A stretch of DNA of 64,000 bases, taken from the NCBI RefSeq assembly GCF_004570875.1, contig NZ_SPQK01000014.1, positions 55,296 to 119,295 on the forward strand, read 5' to 3'. Below, one piece after another: positions 35,444 to 44,112 of this stretch; position 1 is the first letter of the stretch, and each line of letters starts with the position of its first letter. The notes below the pieces were generated by a model. It was not told where the DNA came from. It saw nothing but the letters and a program-made list of their open reading frames with translations, and ran no database searches. A program made the translations under genes and the position numbers. This DNA comes from Blastococcus sp. CT_GayMR16 (GTDB lineage: Bacteria > Actinomycetota > Actinomycetes > Mycobacteriales > Geodermatophilaceae).

Positions 35444-35466
35444 GGATGCCATACGGGATGCCATAC
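35444..35466 (-). promoter_or_regulatory. Tandem 11-bp operator-like repeat upstream of the SDR gene
   Basis: GGATGCCATAC occurs twice (35444-35454 and 35456-35466) with a 12-bp period, 83-105 bp before the SDR start. Two same-face sites one turn apart are typical of an operator that binds a dimer or two regulators side by side. The rest of the 395-bp gap (35362-35756) has no open frame I can support. Confidence 0.5.
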
Positions 35467-35756
35467 CAGTTGGACCGGCAAGCGGAGGTTAGCTGATCGC
35501 CCCGTGCTGGCCGCACCATCCGGTGGTGCGCTGGTCGCCACGCCCTGTCGTGCCATCCGCCACGCACCGGCGCAGCGCGCCCGTGAGGATGCCGGGATGG
35601 ACGAGCCGGAGCATCAGCCGAGGAGCGCCACAGCTGCGGTCGCGCTCCGGCCAGGGGAGGGGAGCGGGAGGTGTCCTAGGGCCCTGAGACGGTGATCATC
35701 AGCCGGCGTCGATAGGACGCGGGACGAGTTGGACTCCGCACGAGCAGCCCGGCCTC

Positions 35757-36182
35757 ATGTGTACTGACGCGATGACGCCCGCAGAGACCGTGTCGGCTTT
35801 TCACCGGGCCCTGGAGCTGCGCGACGATTCCGCCTTCGGTCTCATCGCCGAGGACTTCCTCCAGCACGCGGCCGGGCCACAGGGCCGCGAGGGATTTCGA
35901 CAGACGTTGACGACGCTCGACCACGACCTCGATCACCCGACGGCAACGATCCATCGCGTCGTGGCCCAGAACGACCTTGTCGTCGTCCAGCTCACGATGC
36001 ACGGGCGACATGTGGCCTCGACGATGCCGCTGCTCGCCGAGCTACCTCCGACCGGGAACGCCGTCGCGTGGGACTTCATCCACATCTGGCGGGTTGCGGA
36101 CAGCTCGATCATCGAGCACTGGGCCTGCCGCGATGATGTCGGACTTCTCGCACAGGTCGGGGGCTGGCCACAGCCCAGCTAG
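35757..36182 (+). CDS. SnoaL/NTF2-like protein
   Basis: 141 aa (ATG 35772 would give 136). The cone-shaped NTF2 fold is indicated by ETVSAFHRALELRDDSAFGL, a middle stretch DHPTATIHRVVAQNDLVVVQL and the C-terminal WDFIHIWRVADSSIIEHW. Members are polyketide cyclases, hydrolases or unknown; the frequent YybH/SnoaL-like class with AVAWDFIHIWR has no assigned reaction. Base composition is less GC-rich than its neighbours, suggesting acquisition. Confidence 0.78.
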   Translation: MCTDAMTPAETVSAFHRALELRDDSAFGLIAEDFLQHAAGPQGREGFRQTLTTLDHDLDHPTATIHRVVAQNDLVVVQLTMHGRHVASTMPLLAELPPTGNAVAWDFIHIWRVADSSIIEHWACRDDVGLLAQVGGWPQPS

Positions 36183-36238
36183 TCCGGACCGAGCACTCGG
36201 AAAGCTCCCTCGAGGTAGAGACCGATGCGCCTCGACCG

Positions 36239-36688
36239 TCACGAGACCGCTGCACCCAACAGCTCGGCAACCTTCTTCTCCACCGCGGGAGACCACTTCT
36301 CGAGCGCGTAGGACACCGGCCACATGTCCCCGTCGTCGAGGTGGGCCGAGTCCTGGAATTCCAGGGTCGAGTAGCGCTGGCTGAATTTCCCTGCGTTCTT
36401 GAACGCGACGACGACTTTGCCGTCCGCGTTGGCGTAGGCGGGCATCCCGTACCAGGTCTTTGGCCACAGGTCCGGGGCGGTAGCGGTCACCACGACGTGT
36501 ACGCGCTCTGCAATGGCGCGATCGTCCGCCGCCATCTTCGCAATGCTGTCGAGCACCGCTTGCACTCCATCGGCCTTCTTGGCGCCGCTCTTCCCCTCGG
36601 CGCGCAACTCGGCGGCGCGTTGCTTCATCGCGGCCCGTTCCTCGGCGCTGAAGCCGTCGGACTCGATCTGAGTGGTCTTGGCGGGCAT
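36239..36688 (-). CDS. DUF1801-type (YdhG-like) protein
   Basis: 149 aa from ATG 36688 with GAGGAA 8 nt upstream. The conserved core TWYGMPAYANADGKVVVAFK and FSQRYSTLEFQDS place it in the DUF1801/YdhG group (iron-chaperone-like, frataxin-like fold in Bacillus Fra). The N-terminal 55 residues are charged and helical. Biochemical role not established. Single gene in an accessory stretch. Confidence 0.8.
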   Translation of the reverse strand: MPAKTTQIESDGFSAEERAAMKQRAAELRAEGKSGAKKADGVQAVLDSIAKMAADDRAIAERVHVVVTATAPDLWPKTWYGMPAYANADGKVVVAFKNAGKFSQRYSTLEFQDSAHLDDGDMWPVSYALEKWSPAVEKKVAELLGAAVS

Positions 36689-36883
36689 CCCGGAACTTCC
36701 TCTCGACATCGGGGCCTCGCCCCCGGCGGGGCCATCCTGAGCGCAAGGCTAGGACCGAGGACAGGCCAGCACTTCTTGATTCCTGACGGATCAATTCCAC
36801 GCTCGGCGCAGCTTCTGCTGACCCGACTGCGCGATATGCGGCACGCACGACCACCCCGGCAACCGCCGACGGTCGCAGCGGGG

Positions 36884-37460
36884 TCAGTGGACCTGGTAGC
36901 GCAGGTGTGTTGCGTCGCGACCGTCGAGCCGCCGGATGAGCTCCAGTTCGACGAGGTCGGCGTCCCGTGTCTCGAACAAGGGACGGCCGGCGCCCAGCAG
37001 GGCCGGGAGCAGGTGGATCTCCATCTCGTCGAGGTGGCCGGCGCGGAGCAACGCCTGCGCTGCACCGGCTCCGTGCACCATGACAGCACGGCCGCCTGCC
37101 GCTGCGCGGGCCTCGGTCGCGCATGCGACGACATCGGTGTAGAACTTCGCGCTCCCCGGTGGCACGTCTCGGTCGTCGATGTGATGCGTCGGGACGTGGA
37201 TCGGCACCCCGTCGTGACGGTCGCCGTTCCAGCGCCCGGCTAGTTCGAAGGTGCGCCGTCCGGATGACGGCCCCGGTTGCCATGAGCTCGGCGTAGACCT
37301 GCCCGTTGACTCCCGGGGACAGCCGATCGTCGAGCCAGTTGAACAACCGCCCGCCGTTGCGTCCCAGCTCCTGCCCGCCCCGGTCGTCCGGTCCCGCGAT
37401 GAAGCCGTCCAGGGACATCGACGTGTACAGCCGTATCGGAGTGGTCGCTGCTGCGGTCAT
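36884..37460 (-). pseudogene. DHFR/RibD C-terminal-family reductase, frameshifted
   Basis: From ATG 37460 the frame reads TPIRLYTSMSLDGFIAGPDD and ELMATGAVI, the N-terminal half of a dihydrofolate-reductase-like (RibD_C) protein. At about 37259-37262 the frame is lost. The next frame reads RRTFELAGRWNGD, VPIHVPTHHIDDRDVPPGSA and MVHGAGAAQALLRAGHLDEM to 36884. Restoring the expected V-G-R-R-T junction needs two added bases. The full protein would be about 192 aa. A real pseudogene or a sequence error; the C-terminal part alone is unlikely to fold. Confidence 0.8.
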
Positions 37461-37549
37461 GAGCGTCCTACCTCTCGTCAGGTCGGATCGGACGGTCCGG
37501 TCGGTGGAGGTGCACCTCGCCTTGCGGTTCTCCTTCTGTTTGTGCCGGC

Positions 37550-38005
37550 TCAGTCGGCAAAGTCGCCCGCGGTCATGCCATCGGGGTGATCGGCCGGCCA
37601 CTGGACCAACTCGATCCGGTTGCCGTCCGGGTCGGTGATCCACGTCGTCAGGAACTGGTCCGACCCATCCGGTGACGTGGGCGCCTCGGCGTCGATGCCC
37701 CGGGTGGCGAGCGCGGCGACGGTCGTGTCCATCGAGTCCACCGTGATGACGAAGTGGCTCAGGCCGGCCCCGGGATCCGCGTCGCCTCTCCCGGGTCGGT
37801 GGACGAGCTCGATGGTGACGAACTCGTCGTCGGGGAGCTTCAGCATGGTCAGGTGCCCGATACCGGTCTCGGGGACGTCGCCGACCACCTCGTAGCCGAC
37901 GGCCGTGTAGAACGCGAGCGACCGCTCGAGATCTGCCACACGGAGGCCGAAGTGCAGGGTCCTCTTCGGGTGTCCTCCTGTGACGGGGGTGGACGGTTCG
38001 GCCAC
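37550..38005 (-). CDS. VOC (glyoxalase/bleomycin-resistance-like) protein
   Basis: 151 aa if GTG 38005 is used. The conserved part starts at LHFGLRVADLERSLAFYTAV; an AGGAGG lies just before it but no standard start codon follows, so the start is uncertain. The second half HFVITVDSMDTTVAAL and WITDPDGNRIELVQW supplies the other metal ligands. A lyase or dioxygenase of the VOC fold, substrate unknown. Confidence 0.75.
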   Translation of the reverse strand: MAEPSTPVTGGHPKRTLHFGLRVADLERSLAFYTAVGYEVVGDVPETGIGHLTMLKLPDDEFVTIELVHRPGRGDADPGAGLSHFVITVDSMDTTVAALATRGIDAEAPTSPDGSDQFLTTWITDPDGNRIELVQWPADHPDGMTAGDFAD

Positions 38006-38206
38006 CGGCGTGCGGCAGCGACCAGCCGCAGACCTCCGGCCGACCAACCTCTCGGGTGACCGTGCCTGCCCAGAGGGACCGCGAGCGTCGCCACAACTCA
38101 TCGGCGGGGTGCCCGGACGCTCGGATGAGGACCTGCAGCAGGCCTGGAAGCGGCTCCGACACGCATGCGCCGCACGCGCCCGGCGCGGGCTGACCTGGAC
38201 GACGAC

Positions 38207-38232
38207 GGCCCCGCGGTCATGACCGCGGGGCC
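38207..38232 (-). terminator. Hairpin terminator of tRNA-Leu
   Basis: A perfect 26-bp palindrome (arms GGCCCCGCGG and CCGCGGGGCC around TCATGA) sits 11 bp beyond the tRNA 3' end, where transcription of the tRNA should stop. Confidence 0.7.
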
Positions 38233-38243
38233 GCTGATGGTGT

Positions 38244-38327
38244 GTCCGAGGGGGGACTTGAACCCCCACGCCCGATAAAGGGCACTAGCACCTCAAGCTA
38301 GCGCGTCTGCCATTCCGCCACCCGGAC
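38244..38327 (-). tRNA. tRNA-Leu (anticodon GAG)
   Basis: 84 nt. The acceptor stem GTCCGGG pairs with CTCGGAC (one G-T), discriminator A. The anticodon arm is GCTAGC-TTGAGGT-GCTAGT with anticodon GAG; the long variable arm TGCCCTTTATCGGGCG is typical of leucine tRNAs; the T arm is GGGGG-TTCAAGT-CCCCC. CCA is not encoded. Confidence 0.95.
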
Positions 38328-38402
38328 GAGTGCCGGTCCAGACTACCGGACCGCCTGGGCCGTTCGGCGCACCCCTCCTCGCGACCGAGCAGGCCGCCGA
38401 CG

Positions 38403-39482
38403 TCAGGCCGAGGCGACCGCCACGCGACCCCGGCCGGCCCGCTTCGCCTCGTACAGCGCGACGTCCGCGTCGTGGTACAGCGTGGTCAGGTCGCCCTTCC
38501 GCTCGGGCACGTGGGCCACGCCGAGGCTGATCGACAGCGACAGCAGCGTGCCGTCGGGCAGGGGAAGCGGCGTCGATCGGACGGCGAGGAGCAGGTCCTC
38601 CGCCCGGCGTTCCGCGACGTGCGGGGTGCAGTCGCGGAGCAGGACGGCGAGTTCGTCGCCACCGAGCCGGGAGAGCACGGCGTCGTCCGTACGGATCTGA
38701 TCCCGGAGCACCCGCGCCAGGTGGACGAGGACGGCGTCCCCGACCGGGTGGCCGTGGGAGTCGTTGATGGTCTTGAAGGAGTCCACGTCGATGAGGACCA
38801 GGGCCGTGCCGGCGCCGACGGGCCGGATCAGGGTCGACTCGAGCGCCTCGTCGAACGAGCGGCGGTTCACCAGACCGGTCAGCGAATCGACCCGGGCCTG
38901 CTCCTTCAGCTCGGCGACCAGACGCTCCTGCAGGCCGTTCGCGCGGGTGAGCATCACGGCCGGGACGACGAGCACCGCGCCGAAGAAGAGCAGGTCCTGC
39001 GCCGCCTCCGCGGGGGGCTGCAGCAGGAAGAGGACCACGCAGTCGGCCCAGACGGCGGTACCGGTCACCAGGATGACCGCGCCCTGCCGCAGGTGCGCGG
39101 CGGCCCACAGCACCGGGAAGGCGAGGAACGCCTGTGCGGCTGCGGTCGTGTCCACGGTCAGCAGGTTGAGCACGGTGGCGGCCAGGACACCGCCGACCGA
39201 GATCGCGGTGCCCGCGAGGCAGCGGTCCAGCCGCAGGGGATCGACCAGCAGGTGCACGGCAGCGGCCGCAGCGAGGACGAGGACGAGGACCCACCCCGCG
39301 ACGTAGGCCGAGGCGCTGACCGTCGCCTCCTGATACTTGGTCAAGCCTGCGACGACGCCGGCGAAGAGCGCAAGGGTCAGAACCGCACTGCGCGCGGCGG
39401 CGCGCGGATCTCGAGCCCGCAGCTCCGGCAGCATCCTCATCATCGAGATATCGGCACGGGAGTGCGCCTGCCGGATCCGCAC
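38403..39482 (-). CDS. Membrane-bound GGDEF (diguanylate cyclase-like) protein
   Basis: 359 aa: about five to six N-terminal helices (residues 30-185), then a GGDEF domain (about 195-355) with DSLTGLVNRRSFDEAL, VLIDVDSFKTINDSHGH and the A-site RLGGDELAVLL. The signature is GGDEL rather than GGDEF/GGEEF, but the metal and catalytic acids remain, so activity making c-di-GMP is plausible. No EAL domain. The membrane sensor is of unknown ligand. Divergent from the M20 peptidase by 43 bp. Confidence 0.87.
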   Translation of the reverse strand: MRIRQAHSRADISMMRMLPELRARDPRAAARSAVLTLALFAGVVAGLTKYQEATVSASAYVAGWVLVLVLAAAAAVHLLVDPLRLDRCLAGTAISVGGVLAATVLNLLTVDTTAAAQAFLAFPVLWAAAHLRQGAVILVTGTAVWADCVVLFLLQPPAEAAQDLLFFGAVLVVPAVMLTRANGLQERLVAELKEQARVDSLTGLVNRRSFDEALESTLIRPVGAGTALVLIDVDSFKTINDSHGHPVGDAVLVHLARVLRDQIRTDDAVLSRLGGDELAVLLRDCTPHVAERRAEDLLLAVRSTPLPLPDGTLLSLSISLGVAHVPERKGDLTTLYHDADVALYEAKRAGRGRVAVASA

Positions 39483-39525
39483 TCACCCCATCGGGGGGCG
39501 GTGCGCGGGATGGCACGATCGGCGC

Positions 39526-40854
39526 ATGGCCGAGCCGATCGCTGCCCCCCTTGACGCCGCCCAGGGCGAGGTCGCCGAACTGCTGTCCGACCTCATCCGG
39601 ATCGACACCACGAACACCGGTGACACCTCGACGAGCGCGGGGGAGCGGGCCGCCGCGGAGTGGGTCGCCTGCAAACTCGCCGACGTCGGCATCGAGTCCC
39701 AGATCTGCGAGTCCGAGCCTGGCCGGGCCAGCCTCGTGGCCCGCATCGAGGGCACCGACCCGAGCCGCCCGGCCCTGCTGGTGCACGGCCACCTGGACGT
39801 CGTTCCGGCCGACCCCGCCGAGTGGAGCGTCCACCCGTTCTCCGGCGAGGACCGCGACGGCTACATCTGGGGCCGGGGTGCGGTCGACATGAAGGACATG
39901 GACGCGATGGTCCTGGCGCTGGTCCGCGACTGGGCCCGCACCGGCGTCCGCCCGCCGCGGGACATCGTGCTGGCCTACGTCGCCGACGAGGAGGCGGGCG
40001 GCAAGCTCGGCGCCCGCTGGCTCGTCGACGAGCACCCCGACCTGTTCGAGGGCTGCACCGAGGCGATCAGCGAGGTCGGCGGCTTCAGCATCACCGTCCG
40101 CGACGACCTGCGGCTCTACCTCGTCCAGACCGCCGAGAAGGGTCTGGCCTGGATGCGGCTGACCGCCGGTGGCAAGCCCGGGCACGGCTCCTTCGTGCAC
40201 GACGACAACGCCGTCACCCGGCTCTGCGAGGCCGTCGCCCGGCTCGGCTCGACCCGGCTGCCCACCGTCCTCACCCCGCCGATGCGGCAGTTCCTCGACG
40301 CGGTCAGCGAGGCCTACGGCATCGAGATCGACCCGGACGAGCCGGAGGAGGCGCTGGCCCGGCTCGGCGGCATCAGCCGGATGATCGGCGCGGCGCTGCG
40401 CAACACGGCCAACCCCACGATGCTCGACGCCGGGTACAAGGCGAACGTCATCCCCGGGACGGCGAGCGCGACCGTCGACGGCCGGTTCCTCTACGGCCAG
40501 CAGGAGGAGTTCGAGCGGCAGCTCGCGGGCCTCATCGGCGAGGGGATCCAGCGCGAGTGGCTGGTGCACGACCAAGCCGTGGAGACGACGTTCGACGGCC
40601 CGCTGGTCGACTCGATGGTTGCCGCGCTCAAGGCCGAGGACGACGGCGCCCGGCCGGTGCCCTTCACGATGAGTGGCGGCACCGACGCCAAGAGCTTCGA
40701 GCGGCTCGGCATGCGCTGCTTCGGGTTCTCGCCCCTGCGGCTTCCCCCGGACCTGGACTTCGCCTCGCTGTTCCACGGCATCGACGAGCGCGTGCCGATC
40801 GAGTCGCTGCAGTTCGGCATCCGGGTGCTCGACCGCTTCCTGCGCTCTGCATGA
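39526..40854 (+). CDS. M20-family metallopeptidase / deacylase
   Basis: 442 aa from ATG 39526. Zinc ligands and catalytic residues are visible: His in LLVHGHLDVVPA, Asp in WGRGAVDMKDMDAM, the Glu pair in VADEEAGGKLGA and GGTDAKSFERLGMRCFG near the C-terminus. The dimerisation domain lies at about 200-320. The family includes dipeptidases, acetylornithine deacetylase and succinyl-diaminopimelate desuccinylase; the substrate is open. A possible leaderless start. Confidence 0.9.
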   Translation: MAEPIAAPLDAAQGEVAELLSDLIRIDTTNTGDTSTSAGERAAAEWVACKLADVGIESQICESEPGRASLVARIEGTDPSRPALLVHGHLDVVPADPAEWSVHPFSGEDRDGYIWGRGAVDMKDMDAMVLALVRDWARTGVRPPRDIVLAYVADEEAGGKLGARWLVDEHPDLFEGCTEAISEVGGFSITVRDDLRLYLVQTAEKGLAWMRLTAGGKPGHGSFVHDDNAVTRLCEAVARLGSTRLPTVLTPPMRQFLDAVSEAYGIEIDPDEPEEALARLGGISRMIGAALRNTANPTMLDAGYKANVIPGTASATVDGRFLYGQQEEFERQLAGLIGEGIQREWLVHDQAVETTFDGPLVDSMVAALKAEDDGARPVPFTMSGGTDAKSFERLGMRCFGFSPLRLPPDLDFASLFHGIDERVPIESLQFGIRVLDRFLRSA

Positions 40855-40861
40855 TGGGGGA

Positions 40862-41662
40862 GTGACCGCCACCACACCCGCGCCCGGCTCCGTCGCTCTG
40901 ATCACCGGGGGGACCGGCGGCTTCGGCCGCGCCCTCGCCACCAAGCTCCGGGCGCTCGACGTCACCGTCGTCCTCGCCGACCTCGACAGCGAGCGCAACC
41001 GGCAGGTGGCCACGGAGCTCGACAGCTCCTTCGTCGTCCTCGACGTCACCGACCGCGCGGCCAACGCGGCCGTCGTGGCGCAGGTCGAGGCCGAGCACGG
41101 GCGGCTCGACGCCGCGTTCCTCAACGCCGGCATCGCCGGGAAGTCCCGCGAGGCCCTCGACGTCGACGAGTTCCTCCGCGTCGTCGACATCGACCTGTTC
41201 GGCGTCGTCTACGGCACCGAGGCGGCGCTGCCGGCGCTGCGGCGGGCCGGCGGTGGGTCGATCGTCGTGACGGCGTCCCTGGCCGGGCTGTCCCCGATGT
41301 CCACCGACCCGGGCTACAGCGTGGCCAAGGGCGGGGCGGTGGCGTTCGTCCGCTCCATGGCCCCGCGGCTGGTCGGTGAGGACATCGTCGTCACCGCGAT
41401 CTGCCCCGGGTTCGCCGACACCGCGATCATCGACCCGCTGCGCGAGGAGTTCGCGAAGGCCGACTTCCCGGTGCTCACCGCCGAGGAGGTCGCCGACGCG
41501 ATGATCGCCGCCTGGACGCAGGGCGAGCCGGGCGCGGCCTACATCGTGCAGCCGGGGATCGGCGCCGTCCCGTACAAGTTCAAGGGCGTTCCTTCGGCGA
41601 AGACGGCGAGCGGCGAGACGGCCGTCGTCCCGGAGGCGTTGCGCCCGCCGTCCATGCGCTGA
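40862..41662 (+). CDS. Short-chain dehydrogenase/reductase
   Basis: 266 aa from GTG 40862, 7 bp after the M20 stop and immediately after GGGGGAG, so co-transcription is likely. Motifs: VALITGGTGGFGRALATKL (TGxxxGxG), FLNAGIAGKSREAL in place of NNAG, catalytic Ser in IVVTASLAGLSP and YSVAKGGA (YxxxK). Classical SDR, substrate unknown. The palindromic repeat element follows its stop. Confidence 0.88.
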   Translation: MTATTPAPGSVALITGGTGGFGRALATKLRALDVTVVLADLDSERNRQVATELDSSFVVLDVTDRAANAAVVAQVEAEHGRLDAAFLNAGIAGKSREALDVDEFLRVVDIDLFGVVYGTEAALPALRRAGGGSIVVTASLAGLSPMSTDPGYSVAKGGAVAFVRSMAPRLVGEDIVVTAICPGFADTAIIDPLREEFAKADFPVLTAEEVADAMIAAWTQGEPGAAYIVQPGIGAVPYKFKGVPSAKTASGETAVVPEALRPPSMR

Positions 41663-41760
41663 CCCGTCCTGGCGCTGACCCGTCCTGGCTCACCTCGATG
41701 GGTCCTGGCTCACCGTCGACGGTGAGCCAGGACCCCAGATGATCAGGTCTCCTGATCATC
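41663..41760. repeat. Palindromic intergenic repeat with two perfect hairpins
   Basis: 41701-41734 is a perfect 34-bp palindrome (arms GGTCCTGGCTCACCG and its complement around TCGA). It is followed at 41738-41760 by GATGATCAGG-TCT-CCTGATCATC, a perfect 10-bp stem. Before these, partial copies of CTGACCCGTCCTGGC (41661-41692) and TCCTGGCTCACC lie head to tail. The stem-loops could terminate the SDR transcript, but the tandem partial copies look like a REP-type element. Confidence 0.75.
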
Positions 41761-41809
41761 ACGGGACCCGGTGACGGCGGTCACGCGGCATCTGGCAGGG
41801 TCGCCGGGC

Positions 41810-42766
41810 ATGAAGGCATGGCGGGTCCACGAGCTCGGTGATCCCTCGAAGGTCATGAGCCTCGACGAGATCGATCAGCCCACGCCCGGCGAGGGCCAGG
41901 TCCTCGTCAAGGTGAAGGCTGCGGCGCTGAACTTCCCCGACGTCCTCATGGCGATGGGGATGTACCAGGAGAAGCCGCCGCTGCCCTACATCCCCGGCGT
42001 CGAGCTGTGCGGGGAGATCGTCGAGAGCGGGCAGCGGGTCATCGGCTCGCCGTCCAACGGCCCCGGCGCCTTCGCCGAATACGCGCTGATGGACAAGGAC
42101 TTCGCCTTCCCCGCGCCCGAGGGACTGAGCGACGAGAAGGCGGCCTCGCTTTACCTGACGTACCAGACCGGGTACGTCGGCCTGCACCGCCGGGCGCACC
42201 TGCAGGCGGGGGAGTGGCTGCTCGTGCACGCCGGGGCCGGCGGCGTCGGGACGGCGGCGATCCAGCTGGGCAAGGCCGCGGGCGCGAAGGTGATCGCCAC
42301 GGCTGGTGGTCCGCGCAAGACGCAGGTCTGCGCGGACCTCGGCGCCGACCACGTCATCGACTACACGGCCGAGGACTTCGTCCCGATCGTCAAGGAGGTC
42401 ACCGGCGGGCACGGCGCCGACGTGATCTACGACCCGGTCGGCGGCGACGTGTTCGACAAGTCCCGCAAGTGCATCGCCTTCGAGGGCCGGCTCGTCGTCG
42501 TCGGCTTCACCAGCGGGCGGATCCCCGAGGCGCCGGCCAACAACCTGCTGGTCAAGAACTACAGCGTGGTCGGCCTGCACTGGGGCCTGTACCGCAAGCA
42601 CGACCCGGCGCTGTTCGGCATGGTCCACGAGCAGCTGACCCGGCTGGTCGAGGAAGGCCACGTCGACCCGCTGGTCGGCGAGGTCCTGCCCCTGGACCAG
42701 GCACCCCAGGCGCTGGCCAAGCTCGCCGACCGCAGCACCGTCGGCAAGGTCGTGCTGGTCCCCTGA
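41810..42766 (+). CDS. NADPH:quinone oxidoreductase-family zinc-free MDR enzyme
   Basis: 318 aa from ATG 41810. GroES-like domain MKAWRVHELGDPSKVM and AALNFPDVLMAMGMYQ, then the Rossmann motif LLVHAGAGGVGTAAIQLGKA and VIYDPVGGDVFDKSRK. The structural and catalytic zinc cysteines of alcohol dehydrogenases are missing, as in quinone reductases and enoyl reductases of this type. Its stop overlaps the next gene by 4 bp (CTGA), linking the two products. Confidence 0.9.
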   Translation: MKAWRVHELGDPSKVMSLDEIDQPTPGEGQVLVKVKAAALNFPDVLMAMGMYQEKPPLPYIPGVELCGEIVESGQRVIGSPSNGPGAFAEYALMDKDFAFPAPEGLSDEKAASLYLTYQTGYVGLHRRAHLQAGEWLLVHAGAGGVGTAAIQLGKAAGAKVIATAGGPRKTQVCADLGADHVIDYTAEDFVPIVKEVTGGHGADVIYDPVGGDVFDKSRKCIAFEGRLVVVGFTSGRIPEAPANNLLVKNYSVVGLHWGLYRKHDPALFGMVHEQLTRLVEEGHVDPLVGEVLPLDQAPQALAKLADRSTVGKVVLVP

Positions 42767-43563
42767 GCGACGCACGGGCCGACCTCCGAGCGGACTGCGC
42801 ACGCTGCGCGGGCCTCTGCTGCGTCGCGCCCGCCTTCGCGGCCTCGGCCGACTTCGCCATCGACAAGCCGGCCGGCCGGCCGTGCCCGAACCTGCAGGCC
42901 GACTTCCGCTGCGGCATCCACGCGGTGCTGCGCGAGCGGGGGTTCCCCGGCTGCGAGGTCTTCGACTGCTTCGGCGCGGGCCAGCAGCTCACCCAGGTCA
43001 CCTTCGGGGGCCGTTCCTGGCGGGAGGACCCTGACCTCGCCGCCGCGCAGTTCGCCCTCCTGCCCGTGCTGCGGCAGCTGCACGAGATCCGCTGGTACCT
43101 CGCCGAGGCGCTCTCGCTGCCCGCGGCCGCACTGCACGACCGGGTCAGGACGGCGCAGGCGCGGACCGAGGCCCTCGCCGCCGGCACCGCGGAGGAGCTG
43201 GCCGCCCTCGACGTCGGTGCCTACCGCCGGGAGGTGGGGGAGCTGCTCGGGCAGGTCAGCGATCTCCTCCGCCGGCCGGGCGCGGTCGATCGACGGGGTG
43301 CCGACCTCATGGGCCGTGACCTTCGGCGGGCAGGCCTGACGGGCGCGAGCCTGCGCGGCGCCTACCTGATCGGGGCGGATCTGCGGGGGGTCGACCTCGG
43401 CGCGGCCGACCTCCTCGGCGCGGACCTGCGCGCGGCCGACGTCCGGGGCGCCGACCTGAGCCGATGCCTGTTCCTCACGCGGCCCCAGGTCGAGGCGGCG
43501 CACGGAGACGTGTCGACGCGGCTGCCCGACGTCCTCGAGCGCCCCGCCCACTGGATGCGGTAG
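42763..43563 (+). CDS. Cys-rich (YkgJ-like) N-terminal domain fused to pentapeptide repeats
   Basis: 266 aa if translation begins at CTG 42763, which overlaps the upstream stop as CTGA; no ATG or GTG is available before the conserved cysteines, so a rare start is likely. The N-terminal 70 residues carry eight Cys (12, 15, 19, 20, 41, 50, 64, 69; DCARCAGLCC and RCGIHAVLRERGFPGC), resembling YkgJ-type zinc or Fe-S binding proteins. Residues about 185-240 are pentapeptide repeats (ADLMGRDLRRAGLTGASLRG, then GADLRGVDLG). The combination and coupling to a quinone reductase suggest a redox or metal-sensing role, which is inference. Confidence 0.82.
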   Translation: MSDARADLRADCARCAGLCCVAPAFAASADFAIDKPAGRPCPNLQADFRCGIHAVLRERGFPGCEVFDCFGAGQQLTQVTFGGRSWREDPDLAAAQFALLPVLRQLHEIRWYLAEALSLPAAALHDRVRTAQARTEALAAGTAEELAALDVGAYRREVGELLGQVSDLLRRPGAVDRRGADLMGRDLRRAGLTGASLRGAYLIGADLRGVDLGAADLLGADLRAADVRGADLSRCLFLTRPQVEAAHGDVSTRLPDVLERPAHWMR

Positions 43564-43623
43564 ACCGCACCTCGCGGGCCCCGCCGTCGTTGACCGGTCA
43601 GCATCGTCGAGCAGGAGGGGCTG

Positions 43624-44112
43624 ATGGGAGATCGCAGCGTCCGGGCCGCGCCCGATCCGCTCTCCGGGAACCGACGGCCGGACTACGCCGACGCGTTCGA
43701 GATCGGCACATCCGAGCCCGACGCCCGGACGGCCGAGCAGTGGGCCCGGTGCGCCCTCGAGGAGGCGCCGGTGGCCGTGCGATGGACGATCCAGATCGCG
43801 CACCGGTACCTCCTGCGCTTCCGGCTCGGACCGCATCCCTCACGCGAGCACGTCCTGGGCTGGCGGATCGTGGCCACCGAGCCCGACCTGATCCGCGTGG
43901 AGGCGTCCTCGCCGCTGCTGGACGCAGTCATCGTGGGACGACGCGTCGACCCGACCTGCACCCGCCTGACGACGTCCCTCTTCTACGTCCGGCCGGCGGC
44001 GGCCCGCGCCGTCTGGACCCTCGTCGGCCCGCTCCACCGGCGGATCGCGCCCTACCTGCTCTCGCGCGCGGCGCCGTCGGGCCGGCGCGGCTCGGCGGAG
44101 GCCGTCAGATGA
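43624..44112 (+). CDS. DUF2867-like protein
   Basis: 162 aa, ATG with AGGAGG 5 nt upstream. The C-terminal half (RIVATEPDLIRVEASSPLLD, TTSLFYVRPAAARAVWTLVG, HRRIAPYLLSRA) has the DUF2867/SRPBCC-like pattern of a lipid- or polyketide-binding helix-grip fold. No enzymatic assignment. Its stop overlaps the convergent small gene by 8 bp. Confidence 0.75.
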   Translation: MGDRSVRAAPDPLSGNRRPDYADAFEIGTSEPDARTAEQWARCALEEAPVAVRWTIQIAHRYLLRFRLGPHPSREHVLGWRIVATEPDLIRVEASSPLLDAVIVGRRVDPTCTRLTTSLFYVRPAAARAVWTLVGPLHRRIAPYLLSRAAPSGRRGSAEAVR

